Shown here: in pieces, positions 1 through 7,542 of the stretch
Numbering within the stretch: the stretch's first letter is position 1
Layout: every line of letters starts with the position of its first letter
NCBI RefSeq assembly: GCF_900106595.1
Contig: NZ_FNNC01000005.1
Coordinates: 186,001-250,000, forward strand
Origin: Marinococcus luteus
Lineage (GTDB): Bacteria; Bacillota; Bacilli; Bacillales; Marinococcaceae
Reading direction: 5' to 3'
Length of the DNA: 64,000 nt
Program-made: the position numbers and the translations under genes
The notes under the pieces: generated by a model
Seen by the model: only the letters and a program-made list of their open reading frames with translations
Database searches by the model: none
What the model was told of the DNA's origin: nothing

Positions 1-572
1 AAGCCCGTATCATCGCTGCCACAAACCAGGATCTGCACCTTGCGGCAGAAGCAGGGAATTTTCGTGAGGATCTGCTGTACCGGCTTGAGGTCGTCCGGCT
101 GACTATTCCGCCTCTGCGGGAACGAAAGGAAGATATCCCCGCGATGGTCCAGTCGATTCTTCGCAAAGAAGTTCCGGAAAACACAGCGCTCAGTCCGGAA
201 GCTTTGGATGCGTTACAGGCTCACCACTGGCCGGGCAATATCCGGGAGCTTACAAACGTGCTGGTCCGGGCCGCCGCAGAATCAGACGGAAGGATTGAAC
301 GCCGCCATTTAAACATGAGACTCTCAAGCCGGAAGACTGCGGCCAGTAACCGAATTGTATCCGGGGATTGGCTTAGAGAAAAAAAGCAGGAACTCGAAGA
401 GACAAAATATTTATCGCTTGAAAGCACCGTTGAAGCTATACGGACTGAAGAAAAGAAAAGCATTCAGGACATTATCGACCATGCTTTAATGCTCACCCGT
501 GGAAACCGCCGGGAGGCAGCAGAAATGCTCGGAGTGAATACGAGAAAGCTGCGCTACTGGCTGAATGAATAA
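1..572 (+). CDS. sigma-54-dependent transcriptional activator, C-terminal part
   Basis: The 5' end is cut by the window edge; the frame is open from base 3. What remains is the end of the AAA+ domain (FREDLLYRLEVVRLTIPPLR, then WPGNIREL) and a Fis-type helix-turn-helix at the C-terminus (GNRREAAEMLGVNTRKLRYW). These are hallmarks of enhancer-binding proteins that remodel RNA polymerase-sigma54. The sensor domain is outside the window, so the signal is unknown. The gene is convergent with adhP, whose upstream region has an exact sigma-54 promoter, so it probably activates adhP. Confidence 0.93.
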   Translation, partial: ARIIAATNQDLHLAAEAGNFREDLLYRLEVVRLTIPPLRERKEDIPAMVQSILRKEVPENTALSPEALDALQAHHWPGNIRELTNVLVRAAAESDGRIERRHLNMRLSSRKTAASNRIVSGDWLREKKQELEETKYLSLESTVEAIRTEEKKSIQDIIDHALMLTRGNRREAAEMLGVNTRKLRYWLNE

Positions 573-590
573 ATTCCGGCAGAAAAACCA

Positions 591-629
591 GCAAAACCCG
601 GCGGGAAGAGGCGCCCGTCCGGGTTTTGC
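591..629 (+). terminator. intrinsic terminator of the sigma-54 activator gene
   Basis: GCAAAACCCGG pairs with CCGGGTTTTGC around a GC-rich loop and a short T run follows. It sits 19 bases after the stop codon, between two convergent genes. Confidence 0.7.
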
Positions 630-661
630 TTTGTGTAAGCGTTTCGTAAGTTTACGGGAAT

Positions 662-1678
662 CTAGTCCTGGATTTTGAGGACAATCCTGCCGTTGATATC
701 GCCTTTTTCCATCGAGTCAAACACGTCGTTAATATCCTCCAATTCCTTCGTTTCAATAATCGGGCGAATCTTGCGGTTAGCCGCAAGCTCGAGACACTCC
801 TGCAGGTCTTTGCGTGTGCCGACAATGGAACCTTTTACGTTTACCGCGTTTAAAACCGTATCAAAAATTGGAATAGGAAGGTCGCCGACTGGAAGTCCGA
901 CAATGACTAAATTTCCTCCCCGTTTAACTGTGGAATAGGCCTGTTCAAACGCTTTTGGGCTGACGGCTACGCTGATGGCTGCTTCTACGCCGTTTAATTT
1001 CTCCATCAGAACCTTGCCGGGGTCCTCATTCATACTATTGATCGTCATGTCTGCTCCCATTTCCTTTGCGAGTTCCAGTTTGTCGTCCCTTATGTCGACA
1101 GCTACAACGTTTAAGGCCATAGCTTTTGCATACTGGACGGCAACGTGCCCGAGTCCGCCGATACCGAAAATAGCGACCCAGTCCCCCGGTTTGGCTTCAG
1201 ATACTTTGAGCGCTTTGTAAGTTGTCACCCCGGCGCAGAAAAGTGGAGCCACTGTGTCAAAGTCCAGGCTGTCCGGAATTTTTGTCACATAGTGGGCAGG
1301 AGCTTTACAGTATTCCGCGTAGGCTCCGTCCACGGAATAACCGGCATTCAACTGCTGTTGGCAGAGCGTTTCTCTTCCAGAAAGACAGAATTCGCATTCA
1401 CCGCAGGCAGAGTAAAGCCACGGAATACCGACGCGGTCGCCGATTTTGATGGATTTGACGCCGTCTGCAACCTTTTCTACTGTACCTACGCCCTCGTGTC
1501 CCGGAACGAGAGGAAGCTTAGGTTTAACCGGCCAGTCACCGTGGGCCGCATGCAAATCGGTATGGCAGACCCCGCATGAATGAATTTTGACAAGCACTTC
1601 CCCGTAATCAAGTTCGGGCACCGGAATATCTTTAATCTCCAGTTTTTGATGAAATTCATTAACTACTGCTGCTTTCAT
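662..1678 (-). CDS. adhP: zinc-dependent alcohol dehydrogenase (AdhP/AdhT type)
   Basis: A 338-residue medium-chain dehydrogenase that should interconvert alcohols and aldehydes with NAD. Visible are the catalytic zinc region [16 protein letters not shown], the GHEGVG motif, the four-cysteine structural zinc lobe (CGECEFC...C) near residue 90-105, and the Rossmann motif [13 protein letters not shown]. Length matches the AdhT/AdhP group (about 337). The ATG is preceded by AAGGAGGG. Expression is predicted to depend on sigma-54 because of the promoter at 1723-1738. Substrate range cannot be told from sequence; ethanol/acetaldehyde is usual for the family. Confidence 0.92.
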   Translation of the reverse strand: MKAAVVNEFHQKLEIKDIPVPELDYGEVLVKIHSCGVCHTDLHAAHGDWPVKPKLPLVPGHEGVGTVEKVADGVKSIKIGDRVGIPWLYSACGECEFCLSGRETLCQQQLNAGYSVDGAYAEYCKAPAHYVTKIPDSLDFDTVAPLFCAGVTTYKALKVSEAKPGDWVAIFGIGGLGHVAVQYAKAMALNVVAVDIRDDKLELAKEMGADMTINSMNEDPGKVLMEKLNGVEAAISVAVSPKAFEQAYSTVKRGGNLVIVGLPVGDLPIPIFDTVLNAVNVKGSIVGTRKDLQECLELAANRKIRPIIETKELEDINDVFDSMEKGDINGRIVLKIQD

Positions 1679-1722
1679 GAGTGAACCCTCCTTATAATTT
1701 TGCAGGATGCACTCTATGTATA

Positions 1723-1738
1723 TGCAAGGAGCGTGCCA
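1723..1738 (-). promoter_or_regulatory. sigma-54 (-24/-12) promoter of adhP
   Basis: On the minus strand the bases read TGGCACGCTCCTTGCA, an exact match to the sigma-54 consensus TGGCACG-N4-TTGCW. It lies 45 bases upstream of the adhP start, leaving a leader of about 30 bases. Further upstream, GAGCCG (1799-1804) and CGGCTC (1831-1836) form an inverted repeat that could be an activator site. Confidence 0.85.
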
Positions 1739-1848
1739 ATATTGTAAATGCAGTAAAAAGCTGGTAAAAGCAGGCAGGTTATAAATAGTTAATGAAGCGA
1801 GCCGAAATTCCGGCCCAATGCGACAAAAAACGGCTCTAAAAACAAAAA

Positions 1849-1877
1849 AACAGCTCTGCTGTTTAAGCAGAACTGTT
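1849..1877 (-). terminator. intrinsic terminator of the HesB-like gene
   Basis: AACAGCTCTGCT pairs with AGCAGAACTGTT apart from one G-T pair. On the minus strand a T-rich tract follows, so it terminates the gene ending at 1888. Confidence 0.8.
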
Positions 1878-1887
1878 TGGGGGGTTG

Positions 1888-2169
1888 TTATTCAGCTTCA
1901 GGAAGGCCAGCCATGACGAGTTGTGTTTCGCCGTCTTCGTTTTCCTGCGTGTCGAGCGTAACGTCCTGCATTAAGTCTGTAACGCGGTTGTCCACTGCTA
2001 CTTTAATGCCGTTTGCTTCTACCACCTGGTCGTCTTCCTGTGGATCCTGAAGAACAAGGCCGATTTGAGAGGAGTCTTCCATTTCTTCGACTGCCACGCG
2101 AAGGTGGTCCATGTTGTTTTCTTCCATCAGCGGTTCGAGTACTGCTTTAGCACCGTTTGTAATTTCCAA
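1888..2169 (-). CDS. HesB/IscA-like small protein without cysteines
   Basis: A 93-residue acidic protein starting at TTG with AAGGAGG seven bases upstream. The opening ([18 protein letters not shown]) and the repeated beta-strand pattern resemble the HesB/YneR-type relatives of A-type iron-sulfur carriers. However, it has no cysteine at all, so it cannot hold a cluster as IscA does. Function is unknown. The leader contains TATAGA-N5-TCTATA at 2198-2214, a possible operator. Family assignment is by fold pattern only. Confidence 0.65.
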   Translation of the reverse strand: MEITNGAKAVLEPLMEENNMDHLRVAVEEMEDSSQIGLVLQDPQEDDQVVEANGIKVAVDNRVTDLMQDVTLDTQENEDGETQLVMAGLPEAE

Positions 2170-2402
2170 GAGTGAGCCTCCTTAATTTTTAAGCCTGTAT
2201 AGAATATATCTATACCTTTTTTTCTATCTCTGCAAACTGCTGAATACATTCCCTGCTCTCCGTAAGTGTAAACTGCCGGAGCCGGGCGCTGGATAATTAT
2301 CATTTGCAACTCTGCCAAGGGTAACAACAATATTACTGTTATTCAACTAATTCATACAGGAAACCTGGCGGGTGCCGATGTCCCAAACGGAGAAGGTTCC
2401 AT

Positions 2403-2416
2403 ATTTCCCGGGAAAT
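2403..2416. promoter_or_regulatory. Noc binding site (NBS)
   Basis: ATTTCCCGGGAAAT is identical to the 14-bp inverted repeat bound by the nucleoid occlusion protein Noc of B. subtilis. It lies between the arsB stop codon and the HesB-like gene. Two further perfect copies occur in the window. Confidence 0.8.
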
Positions 2417-2432
2417 GACAGAACGCTTCCGG

Positions 2433-3731
2433 TCAGCCGCCAATGATTAACAGCCATACGTACAGGCCGACAAGAGTAATAAAGAGTGTAGGAATGGTCA
2501 GAATAATACCGACTTTAAAGTAATACGCCCAGGAAATATGAAAGCCGAACTGCCGCAGCACATGAAGCCACAACAGGGTGGCGAGTGAGCCGATTGGTGT
2601 GATCTTCGGTCCCAGGTCGCTGCCGATCACATTGGCGTAAATAAGGCCTTCGCGTACGGTGCCGGAAACAGTTGTTTCAGAAATAGCCAGAGCATCAATC
2701 ATCACCGTTGGCATGTTATTCATGACAGAAGATAAGAGAGCGGCGATAAAGCCCATCGAAAGTGTGCCGACAAATAATCCCTCATCAGCAGCAGCCTGTA
2801 TCACAACTGCCAGCTGCTCGGTAAGCCCGGCATTCTGAAGGCCGTAAACTACGACGTACATTCCCACTGAAAAGAAAACGATATCCCACGGAGCCCCTTT
2901 CAACACCTTGCCTGTTTCAACGGCCGGGCTGCGGCGGGCCATCAACAGAAAGAATAATGCTACGATACCGGCAATAACAGAGACGGGGACTACTACGAAT
3001 TCGCTGACGAAGTACCCGGTTAGCAGCACCGCGAGCACCACCCAGGAAAGCCGGAACATTTTTATGTCCTGGATCGCGTCCTTGGGATTTTTAACTTTTG
3101 TGACGTCATACCGCCCGGGAAGATCCTTGCGGAAAAAAAGATACAGGACAAGAAGACTCGCCCCGATAGAGAAAAAGTTCGGCACAATCATCCGGGTCGC
3201 GTATTCAACAAAGCCGATGCCAAAAAAGTCGGCAGAAACAATGTTTACGAGATTACTAATAATCAGAGGCAGGGAAGCTGTGTCAGCGATAAAACCACTG
3301 GCCATAATGAACGGAAGAATCATGCGTTCCTTAAATTCGAGCGCTCTGACCATCGCGAGAACGATAGGCGTCAGTATAAGGGCAGCACCGTCGTTGGCAA
3401 AAAGCGCAGCAACGACGGCTCCGAGCAGAATTATGTAAACAAACATCCGCAGGCCGCTGCCTCCGGCGATTTTTGCCATATGCAGGGCAGCCCATTCAAA
3501 AAATCCAATTCTGTCGAGAATCAGACTGATAATGATAATAGCAACAAAGGCGAGCGTGGCATTCCATACGATTCCAATAACGGTTTCGACGTCTCCAAAA
3601 CTGACAACACCTGCGATAAGAGCGATAATAGCACCTCCGCAGGCAGACCAGCCAATATTTAAATTTTTCGGCTGCCAAATAACCAATACGAGCGTGATAA
3701 GAAAAATAACAACTGCGAGCAGGGTGTTCAT
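2433..3731 (-). CDS. arsB: arsenite efflux permease ArsB
   Basis: A 432-residue membrane protein with roughly a dozen hydrophobic segments. The start [20 protein letters not shown] and blocks such as [35 protein letters not shown]-like and [20 protein letters not shown] are typical of ArsB, which exports arsenite or antimonite. The open frame runs further upstream, but the ATG at 3731 has GGAGG seven bases before it and gives the normal family length (about 430). No arsR, arsC or arsA is adjacent. A palindrome at 3808-3831 overlaps a TATAAT (3807-3812) on this strand and may control it. Confidence 0.92.
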   Translation of the reverse strand: MNTLLAVVIFLITLVLVIWQPKNLNIGWSACGGAIIALIAGVVSFGDVETVIGIVWNATLAFVAIIIISLILDRIGFFEWAALHMAKIAGGSGLRMFVYIILLGAVVAALFANDGAALILTPIVLAMVRALEFKERMILPFIMASGFIADTASLPLIISNLVNIVSADFFGIGFVEYATRMIVPNFFSIGASLLVLYLFFRKDLPGRYDVTKVKNPKDAIQDIKMFRLSWVVLAVLLTGYFVSEFVVVPVSVIAGIVALFFLLMARRSPAVETGKVLKGAPWDIVFFSVGMYVVVYGLQNAGLTEQLAVVIQAAADEGLFVGTLSMGFIAALLSSVMNNMPTVMIDALAISETTVSGTVREGLIYANVIGSDLGPKITPIGSLATLLWLHVLRQFGFHISWAYYFKVGIILTIPTLFITLVGLYVWLLIIGG

Positions 3732-3807
3732 ACATACCTCCAGGCCGGGCCGAAAACGATGCGGCATCCGTTTCTTTCTAATTTTAATAAAACAATTGCT
3801 GAATTTA

Positions 3808-3831
3808 TTATATAAGCATATGCTAATATAA
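3808..3831. promoter_or_regulatory. 11-2-11 inverted repeat, candidate ArsR/SmtB-family operator
   Basis: TTATATAAGCA-TA-TGCTAATATAA pairs at ten of eleven positions. The AT-rich arms and ten-base core AGCATATGCT resemble operators of ArsR/SmtB repressors. It overlaps a -10-like TATAAT facing arsB and lies in the divergent gap between arsB and the FMN reductase. Confidence 0.5.
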
Positions 3832-3950
3832 ATATATATAGAAGTCAAAATACGATTCAATACTTTTAGAAAAAAGTGTGATTGCTAGAGTAAAAGAACA
3901 GAAAAAATGTATAATGAAGCTAAAAGATGAAGGCAAAGGCGGTGAGACTT

Positions 3951-4517
3951 ATGACAGAGGAACAAATGAATGTAACGGTGATCTGCGGGAGCCTGCGGAA
4001 GGAATCCTACAACCGGAAGCTGCTGGATTTAATGAAAGCAGAGTTTCCAGAGCACTGGGAGGTTGAAGAAGCGTTTTTGCATCACATTCCACTTTATCAT
4101 GCCGATGTAGAAGAAGCAGGAACTCCGGAAGCCGTCGTAGAATTGAAGCGCGCAATGATGCGTGCGGACGGGGTTATTATCGTCACCCCTGAATACAACA
4201 ACGGGATGCCGGGCGTTGTCAAAAACGCCCTGGACTGGGCGTCCAGTCCGCCTGCCCACTCCGCTTTGACCCATCGTGCTTTTGCGCTTGCCGGAGCGAC
4301 TCCCGGGGGCGGCGGCACGGCTTTATCGCAGTATCAGATCCGGCAGACACTTACTGCTGCCGAAGCTTACGTAATGCCCGGGCCGAAAATGCTGGTGGCG
4401 AAGGTGGCAGGAAAAATGAACAAAGAGTTGGGTACGCTTGAGGATGAAAAAACCACGCAGCACGCAAAAAAGTTCGTGCAGGCGTTTAATAGCTGGATGC
4501 ATCGTTTTGACGGATAA
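3951..4517 (+). CDS. NADPH-dependent FMN reductase
   Basis: A 188-residue flavodoxin-fold protein. The phosphate loop VICGSLRKESYNRKLL near the N-terminus and VTPEYNNGMPGVVKNALDW in the middle are the diagnostic blocks of the FMN reductase/chromate reductase (YieF) family. It probably reduces flavin, quinone or metal oxyanions with NADPH. An upstream ATG at 3927 lacks a ribosome binding site and lies too close to the extended -10 TGTATAAT (3908-3915), so 3951, preceded by GGCGGTGAG, is preferred. It is divergent from arsB; ArsH of other ars operons belongs to the same superfamily, but this protein is shorter than ArsH. Confidence 0.85.
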   Translation: MTEEQMNVTVICGSLRKESYNRKLLDLMKAEFPEHWEVEEAFLHHIPLYHADVEEAGTPEAVVELKRAMMRADGVIIVTPEYNNGMPGVVKNALDWASSPPAHSALTHRAFALAGATPGGGGTALSQYQIRQTLTAAEAYVMPGPKMLVAKVAGKMNKELGTLEDEKTTQHAKKFVQAFNSWMHRFDG

Positions 4518-4544
4518 AGAAAAGGCTCACAGGAGGAATGACAA

Positions 4545-5042
4545 ATGAGGATCAGAGAACATGACCTTCCGGGGGTAGGAAAACGGGTAGCGTTTGAAAA
4601 CCGGGACGGTATTATCACGGTCATGATCGTACACCATAGTGGTAAAAGAGAAATCTATTTTGTCGAAGACGAAGACGATGACGAAGCGCTTTTTTCAACT
4701 ATATTCACCTCCGATGAAGCGAAGGAGCTGGGCGCCCGTCTGCTTGGCATTCACGATGAACCGGTGGATGAAGAAAGCTTTGAGCGTTTCCGTCTCTTAA
4801 GAAAAAAAATGCTTGTCGACTGGATTAAAGTGAAAAAAGGCTCCCAGATGGATGCCCGCTCAGTGGAAGAAGCCCAGATGTCAATACCGGAAGGAGTTTC
4901 CATTGTCGGCATCATGAGGGATAAAGATATTCTTCCGAAGCCGGAGGATGATTTCATCATTCAGGCCGGGGATACCCTGCTCGTTGTCGGAAAAAAAGAT
5001 AGTATTGGGCGCTTTGAAGAAGTTTGTAAGGCGAAAGGATAA
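4545..5042 (+). CDS. khtT: K+/H+ antiporter regulatory subunit KhtT
   Basis: A 165-residue cytoplasmic protein with a C-terminal TrkA-C (RCK-C) domain, seen as MSIPEGVSIVGIMR...IIQAGDTLLVVGKKDSI at about residues 107-155. This domain binds nucleotide in the B. subtilis homologue and gates KhtU. The N-terminal half carries a very acidic stretch (EDEDDDEA). A good AGGAGG precedes the ATG. It ends five bases before khtU, so the two are one operon. The third B. subtilis gene of this operon, khtS, is not present here. Confidence 0.9.
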   Translation: MRIREHDLPGVGKRVAFENRDGIITVMIVHHSGKREIYFVEDEDDDEALFSTIFTSDEAKELGARLLGIHDEPVDEESFERFRLLRKKMLVDWIKVKKGSQMDARSVEEAQMSIPEGVSIVGIMRDKDILPKPEDDFIIQAGDTLLVVGKKDSIGRFEEVCKAKG

Positions 5043-5047
5043 TTCTT

Positions 5048-6205
5048 ATGCCGGAAATGCCTGATCTGCTTGCTGCGGGGTTGATGCTGCTCATACTTTT
5101 TATCGGGGGATGGATGTCTTTTAAAATGCGTTTCCCCGATGTCATCATCTATCTATTAATTGGAATTGTCGTCAGCAGCTGGCTGGCAGATTCACACCTG
5201 CTGTATTTTGCCGGTGAGATTGGTATTGTCCTGCTGTTTTTTATGCTGGGGATGGAGTTTCCGGTCCGGCAGCTTATCCATGTTGCAACAAAGGTTTTCC
5301 GGGCCGGGATTCTGGATATTGTACTCAGCTTCGGGGTTACCGTAGGTATTACGCTGGCGTTTGGCCTCGGATGGCTCGAATCCTTAATCATAGGCGGCGT
5401 CTCTTACGCTACAAGCTCTTCGATCACCGCCAAAATGCTTGAAAGCTCCAAACGAATGGTGAACCCGGAGTCTGAATTTATACTCGGCCTTCTCATTTTT
5501 GAGGATTTATTCGCCCCGGTGCTTGTGGCGGTGCTTGTCAGCATGACTGTAGGCAGCGGAGTTACTATAGGCACGCTCGGATGGACCTTCGTTCAAATTA
5601 TTATATTGGTCGCAGGAGCGATTCTGCTCGGAATATTCGTTTTCCGAAAATTGCGTTCATTTGTGGACCGTTATATGGATGAAGATTTTTTTCTCCTTTT
5701 CGTGTTCGGTATTGCGCTTACTTACGGCGGCATTGCTCTATACCTGAATTTATCAGAGGTGCTGGGCGCTTTTCTGGCAGGAATTATCCTGGCTGAAGTA
5801 AAACGGAGCGATGTGCTTGAAGGCCTGGTTGTACGTTTTCGGGATCTGCTTCTCCCAATGTTTTTTGTTTATTTCGGCACTACCATTGAAGTCGGGGAAG
5901 GGGTGCCGATGATTCCGATGCTTCTCGTGCTGCTTGCCTGGTCGGTAGCAGCGAAAATAATCGTCGGGTTTGCAGGGGGAAAGCTGTACGGCCTGTCATC
6001 CAAAGTAGCGCTGCGTGCAGGCTTATCTTTAACCCAACGCGGGGAATTTTCCATTATTATGGCAGCACTTGCTACAGGCACCCTGCGGACCTTCAGCAGT
6101 ATTTTTATTCTTCTTTCGGCTCTCGCCGGGGTATATTTGTTCCAGAAAGCACCTGAGCTTGCCACAAGTATTTACGGAAAGAAAAGAGGCAAAAAAACGG
6201 TATAG
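5048..6205 (+). CDS. khtU: K+/H+ antiporter subunit KhtU (CPA2 family)
   Basis: A 385-residue integral membrane protein with about 12 hydrophobic segments, of the monovalent cation:proton antiporter 2 family. Seen are the short N-terminal helix, FMLGMEFPVRQL, the SYATSSSITAKMLE stretch, and LGAFLAGIILAEVKRSD typical of the exchange domain. It exchanges K+ (or NH4+) for protons and helps survival at alkaline pH or high salt. It has no C-terminal RCK domain; that role is supplied by KhtT just upstream. A strong terminator follows. Confidence 0.9.
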   Translation: MPEMPDLLAAGLMLLILFIGGWMSFKMRFPDVIIYLLIGIVVSSWLADSHLLYFAGEIGIVLLFFMLGMEFPVRQLIHVATKVFRAGILDIVLSFGVTVGITLAFGLGWLESLIIGGVSYATSSSITAKMLESSKRMVNPESEFILGLLIFEDLFAPVLVAVLVSMTVGSGVTIGTLGWTFVQIIILVAGAILLGIFVFRKLRSFVDRYMDEDFFLLFVFGIALTYGGIALYLNLSEVLGAFLAGIILAEVKRSDVLEGLVVRFRDLLLPMFFVYFGTTIEVGEGVPMIPMLLVLLAWSVAAKIIVGFAGGKLYGLSSKVALRAGLSLTQRGEFSIIMAALATGTLRTFSSIFILLSALAGVYLFQKAPELATSIYGKKRGKKTV

Positions 6206-6218
6206 GATGAAGCTTTGA

Positions 6219-6247
6219 GGGCTGCTCATAAAAGAGCAGCCTTTTTT
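6219..6247 (+). terminator. intrinsic terminator of khtTU
   Basis: GGCTGCTC and GAGCAGCC form a perfect eight-pair stem with a six-base loop followed by six T residues, 13 bases after the khtU stop. Confidence 0.9.
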
Positions 6248-6319
6248 ATATCATTTTACGAAGGCTTTATTTTTAATCATCTCTACGGTATGTTGAAGCG
6301 AGAGAAGGAGGAGGCTTAC

Positions 6320-6649
6320 ATGCTTACAGGCATTCTTTTATTTGTGCTGGCAGGAATTATGGAAATTGGCGGCGGCTATCTGGTCTGGCAGTGGATAAGA
6401 GAGTCACGTCCAGGGTATTATGGCTTGTTCGGAGCAGCAGGGCTTGTAATGTATGGGGTAATTGCGGCTTTTCAGGTGTTTCCGGCATTTGGAAGAGTTT
6501 ATGCAGCGTATGGCGGTATATTTATAATTATGTCCCTGCTCTGGGGCTGGTGGATCGACGGCTGGCGTCCGGACACATACGATTGGATCGGGGCTGCTTT
6601 TTGCATTATCGGCGTAAGTATTATGCTGTGGGCGCCCCGCGGAGTATAA
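6320..6649 (+). CDS. ynfA: YnfA/UPF0060 family membrane protein
   Basis: A 109-residue protein with four hydrophobic helices. LAGIMEIGGGYLVWQW, VFPAFGRVYAAYGGIFI and LLWGWWIDGWRPDTYDW-type blocks are signatures of UPF0060 (YnfA), relatives of small multidrug resistance transporters. The frame is open from 6215 but the ATG at 6320 has AAGGAGGAGG just before it and gives the usual length of about 108. Substrate is unproven in most species. Confidence 0.9.
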   Translation: MLTGILLFVLAGIMEIGGGYLVWQWIRESRPGYYGLFGAAGLVMYGVIAAFQVFPAFGRVYAAYGGIFIIMSLLWGWWIDGWRPDTYDWIGAAFCIIGVSIMLWAPRGV

Positions 6650-6679
6650 AAAAGCCCGACGGAGACCGCCGGGAGGAAT

Positions 6680-7285
6680 TTACATGGATGGGATCGTTCG
6701 GTGGGGAAGCTTCCATTGAAAGCGGTAGGAGCATACACGGCCGGAAACGAGCAGAACGAATAACAGGAACAGGCCAAAGCCGCCGGTAACCCAGCCCATA
6801 CCGATAAATAAGCCGCCGACCAGCGCCCACAGGGCGTAGACCTCTGAGTGAAGCACCATCGGTTTTCGGTTGGCCAGTACGTCACGGATCAGTCCGCCGC
6901 CGCTGCCTGTGAGCACCGCTGCCACGATGACAGCGCTGAGCGGGTGCCCCATTTCTACTGCAAAGAGGGCCCCCTGCATCGCAAAAGAAGCAAGGCCGAT
7001 GGCGTCAAAAAATGAGCCCCAGCTGTGCCAGTGCTTCATTAAAATATTTGGGAACAATACAAACAGCAGAATAGAAAAAAAGGAAACCTGGAAAAACAGC
7101 CCCTGGCTCCAAAGCTCCGACACAGGGACCCCGATCAGAATGTTTCGAATCGCTCCTCCTCCGAACGCTGTGATAAATCCTAAAAACAAAACTCCAAATA
7201 TATCAAGGTCTTCTTCCATAGCGACAATTGCCCCGCTGATGGAAAAAGCGATGGTGCCGATCACCGTCAGCATATCCCAGGTCAT
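6680..7285 (-). CDS. TRIC-family (UPF0126, YvgT-like) cation channel protein
   Basis: A 201-residue protein with about seven hydrophobic helices. It contains the internal repeat of the UPF0126/TRIC family: GFITAFGGGAIRNILIG in the first half and VLTGSGGGLIRDVLANRKP in the second. Bacterial members act as homotrimeric monovalent cation channels. AAAGGGGGATC precedes the ATG. The promoter at 7377-7405 is separated from the gene by a terminator hairpin at 7323-7347, suggesting attenuation. It is convergent with ynfA. Confidence 0.85.
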   Translation of the reverse strand: MTWDMLTVIGTIAFSISGAIVAMEEDLDIFGVLFLGFITAFGGGAIRNILIGVPVSELWSQGLFFQVSFFSILLFVLFPNILMKHWHSWGSFFDAIGLASFAMQGALFAVEMGHPLSAVIVAAVLTGSGGGLIRDVLANRKPMVLHSEVYALWALVGGLFIGMGWVTGGFGLFLLFVLLVSGRVCSYRFQWKLPHRTIPSM

Positions 7286-7322
7286 TCAGATCCCCCTTTC
7301 CAGGTTGACGCGTCTTCATATA

Positions 7323-7347
7323 AAAAATCGCTGCCGGAAAGGCAGCG
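7323..7347 (-). terminator. intrinsic terminator in the leader of the TRIC-like gene
   Basis: CGCTGCC and GGCAGCG form a seven-pair stem with a five-base loop. On the minus strand it is followed by ATTTTTTA. It lies about 40 bases upstream of the start codon and downstream of a good promoter on the same strand; no other minus-strand gene ends here. Confidence 0.7.
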
Positions 7348-7376
7348 ACGGCATATACACTTATAGTCCGAGAATG

Positions 7377-7405
7377 ATTATAAGCTGTAACTGCAAAAAT
7401 AGCAA
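7377..7405 (-). promoter_or_regulatory. sigma-A promoter of the TRIC-like gene
   Basis: On the minus strand TTGCTA (7400-7405) and TATAAT (7377-7382) are separated by 17 bases. Transcription should start near 7370 and meet the terminator at 7323-7347 before the gene. Confidence 0.7.
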
Positions 7406-7542
7406 CCCAGTGCCTATGATAAAGAGATAGGCAGAATATTTCTGTTACGATGGTGCAAAGAGCAGTTAATGTTTCAGTTGCCGGGGGAATCATATATAAA
7501 ATAAAGACTAAAAATAATATCTATACAAAAAGAAGGGGTCCT

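Noticed and set aside
633-647. TGTAAGCGTTTCGTA resembles a CcpA cre site
   Set aside because: It lies between the 3' ends of two convergent genes, where carbon catabolite control is unlikely, and the second half deviates from the consensus.
3732-3860. Upstream extension of arsB to 3860 (43 extra residues)
   Set aside because: No ribosome binding site, AT-rich sequence overlapping the putative operator, and ArsB homologues start at the ATG at 3731.
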